From assembly GCA_964035575.1 (NCBI GenBank), contig OZ037866.1, forward strand, positions 1,240,001-1,304,000: a stretch of 64,000 bases of DNA. Direction: 5' to 3'. The notes below the pieces were generated by a model, which saw only the letters and a list, made by a program, of their open reading frames with translations, ran no database searches and was not told where the DNA came from. A program made the translations under genes and the position numbers. Shown piece after piece: positions 42,858-53,015 of the stretch (its first letter is position 1; every line of letters starts with the position of its first letter). Origin of the DNA: Rhynchopus sp. YZ270_cl-10 (Eukaryota; Euglenozoa; Diplonemea; Diplonemida; Diplonemidae).

Positions 42858-44040
42858 CGCAGAATCACTTCTTGGGGTGCAGATGTTCGCGACAGGATGC
42901 CGAAGTCGATGAGAGTATCCAGATGTTGAGCCATGTGACGCGAGGTGCCTCTCCTTATCCCTGCTTGCTTGTCCCAACCCTCCTTCAGGTGTGATACGAA
43001 CGTTTCTCTCTTACGGATGATCTGCAGAATGTCTTCCAGCTCGTTCTCCTTGTCGAGGCTCTCCAGTGTGTCTAGGCAGATGCGTCCTCTCGATATCGCC
43101 GCAATGTAGTCCTGGTCGGTTCCTCCTTCACGCGCCACGGCGGGGGGGGCGAATGTTCGTGGCGCTGCTTCGTACACATAGCAAGTTGTCGTACAGGCTC
43201 AGGAGCCCCGCATCCTCAGACGGCGATTGTGAGTCCTGGTTTGTATGAATTTTTCCGAATCAGCAGCTAAATCGTCGCATGGTCCTGCTTTGTTGTAAAG
43301 GGGTTAGTCGTGGCCGTACTTCCTTGGGTATGGTATTTTTAAGGCCTGCGGGATAGGTACTTCGTGCAAGAACTTCAGTCTTTTAGGTGCAGGGGCTTAC
43401 AGCAAAGTCGTCTGCTCGACCCGTTGTAGACCTCCTTTTGGCAAGTCTCGGATGAGACCCTCCACCGTGTCGTGTTGCGTGATCATCTGGGTCTGTTCCA
43501 ACGGTACCCTCTTGTTGTTGAGGTGGTGCGCCGCTCCTCGCCTTAGGGAGTGAGGGGTTGAGGTTCTGATTCACTCTTTTCAACGATTTGCCTATTGTCC
43601 TGTAAGAGAGGTCTTTGAAGAGTCGGTCGGAGCCCTTTGATTTCTTCATCTGACCCTTTAACGCTTGCCACGTCGACGGAGCCATATCCATTCCTATGAG
43701 GCGGAAAGGGTCTGACTTCGTGTCGCCCAGTGGACCCCTATCTGTGTAGTATGGTCGTTCATCGAAATTTCTTCTGCTTTAAGTCCTAACACGTCTGAGC
43801 ATTGTGCTGCGTGATGGGTTTTTGGCTAAAGGTATTGCCTAGAGTAGCGCCTCTGTTGTCGCCGGGGGTGCTTGGGTTGTCGGCTTCAGCGCTCCCAATC
43901 TCCTCAGTGCCCTTTGGTAGTTGGCCAATAGTTGTGAACATTCTGTTTTTGCATTCGCCATTCGTTTCAGCGCTGCCACGACGCTATGGAGCCTACAGCA
44001 TGGTGCCTGCGTTGTACCATTCCTCCCTGTGAAAACCAAA
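42858..44040 (-). mobile_element. Fossil of a tyrosine-recombinase-type mobile element (tentative)
   Basis: Minus-strand coding-like segments of about 70-140 codons include a short arginine-rich stretch reminiscent of the C-terminal catalytic region of tyrosine recombinases, as found in DIRS-like or Crypton elements. It abuts the truncated GH remnant, so insertion or deletion here may have removed that gene. Broken, with at least a few breaks. No terminal repeats identified. Age unknown, but older than the last AC2/AC3 exchange. Confidence 0.25.
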
Positions 44041-44267
44041 AATCGCGCATGATTATTTCATATTATACATTCTTTTCTTAACGAAACGAAAAGAATACAA
44101 AGAGGGTGCAAAAAATGTACCTCTGCTTTTTTGCGAATCATAAAAATAGGGGAAGTAGGTTCATCAGCACAGGAAAAACGTGTATCCGTGTTGGAAAACA
44201 ACGTACAATCGGCCGCTACACTAACCCAACGAATTAAAAATACCCAAACAACTGCTACGCGTTTCTT

Positions 44268-44713
44268 TTTTTATTCACAAACTCCTCTACACAGTCACCG
44301 TTCACCAAGTGATGATGCGAATCTAATGGCGAGTCTGTGTTCCAGCTATTGCAGGCTTTGCAGGTGAGAGTGGTCACTTAGTCGCTCTCCTTCTTGGTGA
44401 CTCCATTCAGGAGTTGGAGCAGTGCGTGTCTTCTTTGTGCGTGGATTAGTGAGTCACTTTTTTGAGCTGAATTCCAAATACCGGTAACTGTTGATATACA
44501 TCATTCAGTCCCTCGCCTTTTCCTCAGATTAGAAGTCCCCAACACCCTGCTATTTTAGGTGAAACAAACAACGAATAACTAAAGAAGGGAGGTATTTCAT
44601 ATGCTTTGCCACCCTAAGGCTCACGTACAATGCCAGACACATAAACCCACACACAACACCACAGACACAATTCAGTCTTTCCTTTCTACCCGTACCCATT
44701 CTGTTGCTTCAGA
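44268..44713 (+). repeat. Duplicated 5' flank of AC3
   Basis: Second copy of 37325-37790, with a few small insertions. Confidence 0.85.
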
Positions 44714-47700
44714 ATGGGCAGAATACACACCCTCGCTGCTGCGATGCTGAAGGTGGTACAGGTTGTGCTTTTTGCCTCGTTTGCGAATGCAGCATCGCCG
44801 TGCGACTCACTGTTAACAGGGTCACGTGGGACAACACCAATGAACGTAGATATATTGGTGTACGAAAACTTCTTCGTTCCTGTTTGCGAAGGGTACCAGA
44901 GTGCACTGGTGCGCCACCCTGAGGTCAACATCACGATCACGACGCACAATGACCTCGTCGGCAGGGATGATCCCTTTGGCCTGCCCAGTGGTGCCTACAA
45001 GCTGTGGCTGTACGCACAGATGCTTCACTACAAGGAGACAGACATTGAGCTCATGTGGCTGGACGCACCCTGGATACAGAGCGTCCAGGACTACCTCGAG
45101 CCCATCCCACTTCTGCCTGCGGAGAAGGCAGCCTTCTTCCCAAAGACTGTGCACGAGAACGATGCTGGCGACTTGGTCACAATCCCAATCAAGTCGAACT
45201 ACCGTGTCAACGTCTACAACCATGACCTCTTTGTGAAGTACAATGTTCAGTGGCCGAAGACGTGGGACGAGCTTGAGGCTGTGTGCCAAAAGGTTACTCA
45301 GGGTGAACGTGCATTGGGACGAGACTTCTGGTGTCTCCACTGGGACATTGAAACACATAACACAAACCGCTTTGCGTCCTACATTGCAATGATGGCAAGT
45401 GTTGACGGTGGTGGTGACCTGATCCTGCCTGGTGGCATTGTGAACGTGAACACCCCACAGCTGCGCAAGGCGTTGGTGACGATGAAGCGCTGGATCAACT
45501 CAGACGTGATGACCCCCAGTGAGGCCTCACTTGCTGCCGCTTCTGGTCCCACCAGCTTTGACACACAAAACTTCCTCTTCCAACAAAGGTGGATCGAGAT
45601 GCTCGATGACTACGAAGAGCGACAGAAACATGCAACCTTCAAAATGAAGATCGGAGGCAGTCTTGGTGGTGAGTACGGTGTGGATGGGGCCTGGCACCTT
45701 GCGATCAACAAGGCGATGCGCCACAAGGACCTCGGTGTGAACCTTGTGAAGGAGCTGATCCCACACCTGTACAACGTGACGATGAACATGTACTTCGTGC
45801 CTGCCTGGTCCGGCGTGCTGGACGACCCTGTGCGCAAGGCTGCGTGGTGTGCCAAGGTGCCGATGTACTGCGAGTCGTACGAGACCTACACAGACTACCA
45901 CACGAAGCTGTCGTACCGTCCCTCGAAGGGATGTGGTGCGCTGTACAACGAGTGTGTGCAGCTCATCGCACAGCATCTGATGAGTGGCTATGTGCACGGT
46001 GCCACAGACCTGGAGACTGCAGTGACAGACCTGGAGACGGGGCTTGCAAAGCTGCTTGGTGCTGTGAACGTGCATGAGGCCACTGCAGCATCGGAGAAGG
46101 CTGAAGGGAGCAGGATTGCGCTGATTGTTGTTGCCTCTGTGAGTGCTGTGCTGCTGGTGTTGATTGCAGTGTACGTGCGGACTGCGATGCTGAAGCTGCG
46201 CAAGGTTGGCTTCAAGATACCTGTGGCGGCCATGCTTGGGTTTGTGACGGCTGCGTCGCTTGTGGTGGTGACGGTGGTGGTGCTGACACAGATGGACGCC
46301 TCTGCACGCAGCATCTCGGAAGACCTGGCCCTGCGCCTGCGTGTCGCGTCCCTGCACTCTGTGCAGTCGACCCTGCACAGTGACGACCTGAACAACCCGC
46401 TCCTCAGCGAGACGCAGAAGCGCCGCACGGCACTCTCCCTCATGATGCACTGGGTGTCGCAGCTCGAGGTGGAGCCGGGTTCGCTCATCTTCACGTTGAC
46501 GTACGACCAGGTTGCTGCAGAGGTGCAGGTGCTGATGTCGACAGACAACTCTGTGCAGAAGGAGCACGTCTTCCTTCCTGTGCATGCACCTCCAAACGGT
46601 GCCGAAGTGAGCGAAGTGCTGCACGCCTTCCTGCAGGAGTTTGGCTGGAAGCTGACCCAGGGCCAGCACTTCGACCCAAAGCAACAGCACACCCTGAGTG
46701 CAGACGAGGAGTACTACGTGAACGTGAAGAGTGTGGACACCATGCCGTGGCACATTGTGTACATCGTGCCTGTGTCTGCGGTCATGGGCGAGGCGACGGA
46801 CAGCCGGAACGCAGCACGCAACTACGGGATTCTCGCCTCATTCATTGCCATTCTTGTTGTCACTGCCTTTGCAACGTTCATCACACGGCCCCTCATCGGA
46901 GTGTCGCACCACATGGAGATGGCTCGTGTCATGCAGTTTGACGAACACTACGTGCCTGGGTCGTACCTGGCAGAGACACGTGCCCTGCAGGAGGGCTTCC
47001 GGTCCATGGCTGAGCTTCTGGTGGAGTACAAGAAGTACCTCCCTGGTGCGCTCTTTGAGGAGAAGGAGCAGGACATTGTGCGGAACTCACGACCGCCACC
47101 TGGCATCACGAGCGGGACAGCGACGGTGGTGTTCACAGACATCCGTTCCTCGACTTCGATCTGGGAGGCTGTGCCTCAGGGCATGTGTGAAGCACTGAAG
47201 ATCCACAACAGAATCATCCGAGAAGCGATGGACGAGTTTGAAGGCTACGAAGTGAAGACAATCGGGGACGCGTTTATGGTTGCATTTGCGACGGTGCTTG
47301 ACGGTGTGAACTTCGGGTTGCGTGTGCACGAGGCTCTCCGCAATGCAACGTGGCCTGCAGAGTTGCTGCATTTCAGACTCTGTGCTGACACAGGCCCGCT
47401 CTGGGGTGGGCTGACTGTGCGCATCGGTGTGAACGCCGGCCCTGTGACTGTGGAGAAGAACACACTGACGGGTCGGACAGACTACTTCGGACACACCGTG
47501 AACGTGGCTTCTCGCCTTGAGAGCACGTGCAAGCCAGGTGCTGTTGGACTGCGTCATGAAGTGTGGCAGGAGGAGTGTTCTGGGGTGTGCAGTGCTACTG
47601 TGGGTGAGGTGCACAGGATTGAGCTGAAGGGTGTGTCTGGGAAGACACCCGTGTGCTGTGTGTGGCCTGCCTCGCTTGCTGGTCGTGTGACGAACCCACT

Positions 47701-48331
47701 GATAGAGCGTCGCCTATCTGGCTCGTTTCGCACAACTGCATCATCTGTGGTGTCAAACACCTCAAGCAAGAGTTGTATGTCTGCGAAGTCTTTACCGGGA
47801 AATGTGCCGACGTCTGGGCGTCTGGCAACGGTCGGTGTTGTGCAGGTAGCTGTCGGGGACGAAGCCCATGCTTCGGCAATGCGCACAATGTCAACACACT
47901 TGGTAACGTTGAAGTCGTGTCTCGACCGCAGTGGTGGGCGTATGGTGTCAGTCATGGGCAGTTTTGCGTGCATTGCGTGGAACCTGTCACATGCTGCCCC
48001 AGCACACGTTGAGAACTCACTGCGCTTTGTGCAGTATCTGCACGGCACATCTTCGGTACGTGTTGGTGGCCTTATGACCGGAACAGTGCACCATGGCGAC
48101 GTGAGTGCGAATACGTTGCGCTTCGTGACTGTGTTGGGAGACGCTGTGCAGAAGTCCCTGATGCTGTGCATAGAGGCGAAGAAGGAGGGTTTGTTCTTCC
48201 TGTACGAGCCACCTGTGGACACAGTACTGCCGCAGAACCTTGAGCGTGTGCTGACACCACATAGGACTGGTGTGTATGTGGTGAAGCACAAGCGGGACAA
48301 GTTGCAGTGGGATTCAGTTGTCGACAACTAA
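44714..48331 (+). CDS. AC3: receptor adenylate cyclase with family 1 solute-binding-protein ectodomain (1205 aa)
   Basis: Same architecture as AC1 and AC2. Catalytic numbering is two less than AC1: D809 and D852 (metal), K848 and D923 (adenine), N930 and R934 (transition state). The N-terminal 200 residues are almost those of AC2, but residues 205-228 differ strongly (CLHWDIETHNTN, then ASYIAMMASV), as do residues near 1155-1170 in the degenerate C2 fold (SLMLCIEAKKEGLFF). Upstream and downstream flanks copy those of AC2. GH2 follows 850 bp downstream on the same strand. Intact, no frame problems seen. Confidence 0.9.
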   Translation: MGRIHTLAAAMLKVVQVVLFASFANAASPCDSLLTGSRGTTPMNVDILVYENFFVPVCEGYQSALVRHPEVNITITTHNDLVGRDDPFGLPSGAYKLWLYAQMLHYKETDIELMWLDAPWIQSVQDYLEPIPLLPAEKAAFFPKTVHENDAGDLVTIPIKSNYRVNVYNHDLFVKYNVQWPKTWDELEAVCQKVTQGERALGRDFWCLHWDIETHNTNRFASYIAMMASVDGGGDLILPGGIVNVNTPQLRKALVTMKRWINSDVMTPSEASLAAASGPTSFDTQNFLFQQRWIEMLDDYEERQKHATFKMKIGGSLGGEYGVDGAWHLAINKAMRHKDLGVNLVKELIPHLYNVTMNMYFVPAWSGVLDDPVRKAAWCAKVPMYCESYETYTDYHTKLSYRPSKGCGALYNECVQLIAQHLMSGYVHGATDLETAVTDLETGLAKLLGAVNVHEATAASEKAEGSRIALIVVASVSAVLLVLIAVYVRTAMLKLRKVGFKIPVAAMLGFVTAASLVVVTVVVLTQMDASARSISEDLALRLRVASLHSVQSTLHSDDLNNPLLSETQKRRTALSLMMHWVSQLEVEPGSLIFTLTYDQVAAEVQVLMSTDNSVQKEHVFLPVHAPPNGAEVSEVLHAFLQEFGWKLTQGQHFDPKQQHTLSADEEYYVNVKSVDTMPWHIVYIVPVSAVMGEATDSRNAARNYGILASFIAILVVTAFATFITRPLIGVSHHMEMARVMQFDEHYVPGSYLAETRALQEGFRSMAELLVEYKKYLPGALFEEKEQDIVRNSRPPPGITSGTATVVFTDIRSSTSIWEAVPQGMCEALKIHNRIIREAMDEFEGYEVKTIGDAFMVAFATVLDGVNFGLRVHEALRNATWPAELLHFRLCADTGPLWGGLTVRIGVNAGPVTVEKNTLTGRTDYFGHTVNVASRLESTCKPGAVGLRHEVWQEECSGVCSATVGEVHRIELKGVSGKTPVCCVWPASLAGRVTNPLIERRLSGSFRTTASSVVSNTSSKSCMSAKSLPGNVPTSGRLATVGVVQVAVGDEAHASAMRTMSTHLVTLKSCLDRSGGRMVSVMGSFACIAWNLSHAAPAHVENSLRFVQYLHGTSSVRVGGLMTGTVHHGDVSANTLRFVTVLGDAVQKSLMLCIEAKKEGLFFLYEPPVDTVLPQNLERVLTPHRTGVYVVKHKRDKLQWDSVVDN

Positions 48332-49182
48332 ATGCTGTGATGTGCGCCACTCCTTTTAGGTGGTTAACTATGCCCTGTCGCGCTTATGTGATGCTGCTGT
48401 GACATAAAGTGTCCTGACTGCCATGGACTCAGTCAAAGAGTAGCAAGAACGACACAACGTTGTGCATCCCTACTCGGTCCCTGGTCCGTTGCATCAGTGG
48501 CCAGGAGGTCGTGTATCTTCTCATCAACGCCACCTCTGTGAGGTAGCTTAGGTACTGCGGTTCGTGGTTGTTCAGCACCGCGCCATGCGTCGGTGTTGGG
48601 AATAGTGGTCGGTGTTGGACGCCCTTGCAGGTACCCAGGACGCGCCTCCATGTTATGGACAAGCGGGTGTGGAGCAGGCGTGATGCTAAACAGTGACGAG
48701 TCTCGTACTTTTGGGCTCGTAATTCGGGATTTTTTACAAGGTTTTTTACACAGGAATCAGGGGTATTTTTCTACCCTGGTCCATGGCTGTGGTGAAAATC
48801 GTGTGTGTTTTTTTTTTTGCCCGTTTCGAGCAAAAGCAATAAAACAAAAATCATGGTTTTCTGACGTTTTTCCGGTGGTCCACTGGCTTTCGCTATCAGG
48901 AGGTGAGTCATGTCGCTATTGATTTACTGTTTACGTTGCATCGTTGTTTTCCAACAACAAATATGTTTCCTTGTGCTAATGACGTTCTGCACGAAATGAT
49001 AATGTTCTCGTTGCTCTATTATTTGCAACTCGATGTCAAGTCGTCGTTGGCAACTTCCACTCCTCCTCCCCTTATTCACGAAAACGAAGTGAACCCATGC
49101 TTTGTCTCTGTGCTCTGTTCCCCGTCCCTGACCACCTGCCACCAAACCTCCAACACAGAGCAGAACACAAGAGAGGAAAACA
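48332..49182. other. AC3-GH2 intergenic region
   Basis: The first 400 bp are the shared cyclase 3' flank; 48898-49131 is the shared GH 5' flank. No separate gene. Confidence 0.7.
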
Positions 49183-51441
49183 ATGTTAACGTGGCTTCTG
49201 CTGTCAGCAGCAGCGCTCTGCGCACCAGGTGTGGAGGTTGTGACGTCGGACACAGGTGCGTACAACATTGCCGTGAACGGGACAGCGTGGCTGACAGGAG
49301 GGAACGCGTCGTTCTTCTCTGACGGGAAGTGGCTGTCTGTGTCTGACGGGAGTCTGAGTGTGGCTGTGTCGGATGCACAGGGAGAGGACAAGTTTGGTGC
49401 GTACACAGGGAAGAGCCTGGTGTTCACTGCCGGTGCGTTCCGTGTGGATGCGTTGGCAAAGAACTACGACGGCTTTGCTGTGTTCGATGTGGTCTACACG
49501 TCGGGTGTGTCGAATGCGAACGGGAGCGACATCGACGGCATCTCTGCCACGTACCCTTCCTTCAACCTTGTGCAGCCGTCTGGTGCACCCAAGCTCGGTG
49601 TCATGGCGTGGAAGGGCACCTTCATGGACAACTCCACTGGCGGTCCCGCCTTCGGGATGTGGCCAGGTGTTCTTGCCACCGGCAGAGGTGGCGGCCCACA
49701 CGTGCTCTTCGATGATGCGCACACAGTGATGATCTCAGCAGCCTCGAACTTCATGACGCACACCTTCGCTGTGAAAGGCAGCTCCTTCGCAGCAGGTCTC
49801 CTTGGCTCTGTGACTGACATCCCTGCAGGCTACAGCATCAGCACAATTCTGTCTGGTGGTGCGGCTGGTGTGGGTATCAACAACGAAGTGCAGGCATGGG
49901 GTGACAGACTGCGTGCACGTTACGGCAAGACCTGGGACACGTACAACAACGACTTCACAGGAAAGTACCTTGGCTACAACACAGACCGTGGGAGCTACTA
50001 TTACTACAAGCCAGGGAACGGGACGTACGCAGATGCGATGCTTGCTGTGAAGAAGCAGGCTGAGGTGCAGAACATCCCTTACCGCCACGCCCTCATCGAC
50101 TCGTGGTGGTACTTCAGAGATGACCTAGGTGGTGTCACGAACTGGACTGCAGCACCCGGCATCTTCTACGAGAACGGAGGTGACGCAGACCTGGTGCGTC
50201 TCAACCAGGAGACTGGGTGGCCGTTCATCGCACACAACCGCTACTGGTCGCGCCACACACCGTACGCCATGTACAACGGAGGTGACTACGAGTTCTCGCC
50301 GAGCATCGAACATATGTACGTGGTGCCACTGGAGCAGCGCTTCTGGGATGACCTCATCGCAAACTCCACGAAATGGGGCATGTCCACATACGAGCAGGAC
50401 TGGCTGTACAACGAGTTCAACAACTGCTCGCTGCTGCACGAAAGCGCAACCCAGGCACGCACGTGGCTGATGCAGATGGGCCATGCGTGTGAGAACAACG
50501 ACGTCACCGTGCAGTACTGCATGCCCTACCCACGTCATGCACTGCAGTCCCTTGAGATCAAGGCTGTGTCGCAGATCCGTGCCAGTAACGACTACTTCAG
50601 CACAGAGAACGGCACTGCTCCAGGCAACTGGAACCTTGGTGGTTCCTCGATACTGGCGTACTCGCTTGCGCTGCGCCCGTTCAAGGACAACTTCTGGACC
50701 ATGCCGCAGGAGCCTGGCAGCTCGCGTTCAGACTTCATCAACCCAGATACACCACGTGCCGCTGCTGTCGCCACGCTCACCTCGGGGCCTGTGACCCCAG
50801 GTGATGGTGCGATGTTCCAGAACGCACCTCTGATCATGAAGTCGACACGTGCAGACGGTGTGCTGCTGCACCCCTCCCGCCCCTGCACGTACAGCGACGG
50901 TTTCATCAGGAGGATGTCGACGCAGAGTGTCGAAGGGCCAGAGGGACACGTGTGGAGCACATTCAGCACCGTCGGCAGTGCCCGCCACGACATTGTGTTC
51001 GTGACGCTGCTGAATGAGACGTTCTCTGTGCAGCCGTCGTTCCTGAACCTGAACGGTGTGCACGAGGCACGTGGCGAGGCAGTCGCGTTCACGTACGACG
51101 CAGTGAGCGGTGCGGGGCTTGTGGTGGCAGTGTTCTCGGATGTGTCGCCAATGGTGCTGATGCCGACCAAGACGGCGAACGACTTCCAGATCTACTACAC
51201 GTCGCCTGTGGTGCGCAACGGGTGGGCGCTGCTTGGCGAGCTTGACAAGTGGGTGCCTGCGTCTGAGTTCCGCTTTGTCGATGCGTCTGTTGACGGCGAC
51301 GACCTTGTGGCCACATGCATGGGCTCTGCAGGCGAGACAGTGAAGGTCTCCTTCGCAAAGGGTGGGAAGGTGACCACAGTGTCGTGCACCTTCACAGGGG
51401 ACTCCATGCGTGTCTCGTCCAATGGTGCTTGCTCGTTTTAG
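49183..51441 (+). CDS. GH2: secreted glycoside-hydrolase-like TIM-barrel protein (752 aa)
   Basis: Signal peptide MLTWLLLSAAALCAPG. Aligns with GH1 along its whole length; the candidate acidic residues fall at the same positions: D306 (LIDSWWY), D406 (YEQDW), D470 (RASNDY). The family resembles uncharacterised secreted proteins of other eukaryotes with an alpha-galactosidase-like (clan GH-D) barrel; that assignment rests on motif memory, not a search. Three DNA blocks nearly match GH1: 49846-49937 (one difference), 50140-50249 (none), 51185-51441 (none, ending exactly at the stop). Elsewhere the genes have diverged clearly, so conversion is likely. The GAGAGGAAAACAATG context and upstream AG dinucleotides fit a trans-spliced start. 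Confidence 0.8.
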   Translation: MLTWLLLSAAALCAPGVEVVTSDTGAYNIAVNGTAWLTGGNASFFSDGKWLSVSDGSLSVAVSDAQGEDKFGAYTGKSLVFTAGAFRVDALAKNYDGFAVFDVVYTSGVSNANGSDIDGISATYPSFNLVQPSGAPKLGVMAWKGTFMDNSTGGPAFGMWPGVLATGRGGGPHVLFDDAHTVMISAASNFMTHTFAVKGSSFAAGLLGSVTDIPAGYSISTILSGGAAGVGINNEVQAWGDRLRARYGKTWDTYNNDFTGKYLGYNTDRGSYYYYKPGNGTYADAMLAVKKQAEVQNIPYRHALIDSWWYFRDDLGGVTNWTAAPGIFYENGGDADLVRLNQETGWPFIAHNRYWSRHTPYAMYNGGDYEFSPSIEHMYVVPLEQRFWDDLIANSTKWGMSTYEQDWLYNEFNNCSLLHESATQARTWLMQMGHACENNDVTVQYCMPYPRHALQSLEIKAVSQIRASNDYFSTENGTAPGNWNLGGSSILAYSLALRPFKDNFWTMPQEPGSSRSDFINPDTPRAAAVATLTSGPVTPGDGAMFQNAPLIMKSTRADGVLLHPSRPCTYSDGFIRRMSTQSVEGPEGHVWSTFSTVGSARHDIVFVTLLNETFSVQPSFLNLNGVHEARGEAVAFTYDAVSGAGLVVAVFSDVSPMVLMPTKTANDFQIYYTSPVVRNGWALLGELDKWVPASEFRFVDASVDGDDLVATCMGSAGETVKVSFAKGGKVTTVSCTFTGDSMRVSSNGACSF

Positions 51442-53015
51442 TTGTTTCGTTGTTTTGTTCGTCTCTTGTCTCTGTGATAAGATTTACCTCTACGATTTCT
51501 TCAAGTAAAGACGTGTGCACACATGACGTATTCATCATTCAACGTTTCTCTCTTTTTATTGGTATTGACACCTATACCTGCGTCCGCTATACCCTGTATC
51601 AATGTCCAGGGTTTGGACTTTCACTTCTCTTTTCTTGAGCCTTTTATTATACCACCCTCATCCCTAGGCCACGAACCCAAACACTGGCCCATAGCCTGTG
51701 AAAGCGGAGCCCAGAAATAAAAAGACAGTGAACGCACAGTTGCTGCATACGCCACGCTGTGTGATTTATGTCACATGCCACGTCACGTGTGACGACGACT
51801 CCTTCGTTTTTGCAGTGTCCTTGTGCTCTTTCGTTTCTGGTGTTTTGCATCCCACAGGTCTCACACATTCATCTTTCAAGTTTCTTCTATTACTGTGGGT
51901 GGTATCCTGTAATCAGTTGGCAATTTAGTGTCCAGCTTCGAACCTTCAATTGACTAAGTGCGGGAGTCTTTAGCTTCATCTTGTAAACTTTCCTTTTTAT
52001 TCTTTTTGGAGCAATGCTCCAAAGAAGATGTTGCTGTGGTCTTTCGTCTTTTATGTTCGCTTACGAAACGAAGAAACAATGAAAATAATATTATCGGATT
52101 CAAAAAAAACGGGAGGCTGTGTGTGCGCGTGTAACACACCCCCTCTCTACAAGTTCTTTTTCTTTTTTTCCGTATCTCAAATATATCTCTCTTTTGCGTG
52201 TTGTTTTTGGATGTGCGCTGTGTGTGCATTCAGCGTTCGTATTTAATTCTTATTCCCTCCCGTTAGCAAAAATAATAGCATATTTGCAGATTTTGTTTAA
52301 GTACCAAGGAGTACCATGTCCCAAGAGAAACAGCCCGCAACACAAAAAAAACTGCTGCCTTCTCGGCACGAAGTCTCCGGTTTAGTTTGCTTGCATTAGC
52401 TTTTATTGTCTGTTGTAAGAAAAGAATATAAGTCACCCTACTCGATACGACAGCATCCTTTCGTATTAAATCCTCATTTCATCCCACATCATTCCCTCTG
52501 CGCTACGACGTAAAAACGTTGATGAGAAGTTTCTTTTATCGACAACAATAGCAGACTTGTTTTACATCACCCGATATCTGCCCAGGCAGAACAGCTCGCA
52601 ACAATAGTTTTTATGGTCTGTTGAAAGGAATGAAAATGGTGTGGTCGGAAACAGACTGGGAAAGGTGTGGGGAATTCGGGGGTGTGTAGGACTTCCCGGT
52701 TTCCCCCGGTAGTACGGGAGAAGTGCGGGGTATTGGTTCGGTCAACTGCGTCCCTCTTAGCCCAATAAGCGTTAACTCATTGGGTGGAATCTGAGTGGGT
52801 TTTTTCGGACAGGTATTAGCAATGGAGTTCCGATGACACCACAACAGCTTCGACATGGCAGGACGCTTTCGTCCTCTCCTCTAGCTACAGTCTGTCTGAC
52901 TCGCAAAGAACTAACGTTGTGCTCTTTTGCTAGCTTCCAACCACCCACCTCTACACATCCACAGGAGTATTTCATACCCCTTTCTTGGTAACAACTTACA
53001 CTTGAACAATCTGCA
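51442..53015. other. Intergenic region
   Basis: Contains AATAAA near 51715 and stem-loop motif copy 5. No gene supported. Confidence 0.5.
51950..51999 (+). repeat. Dispersed stem-loop motif, copy 5
   Basis: TTGACTAAGTGCGGGAGTCT followed by TTAGCTTCATCTTGTAAACT. The most diverged copy, with a weaker stem. Confidence 0.45.
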
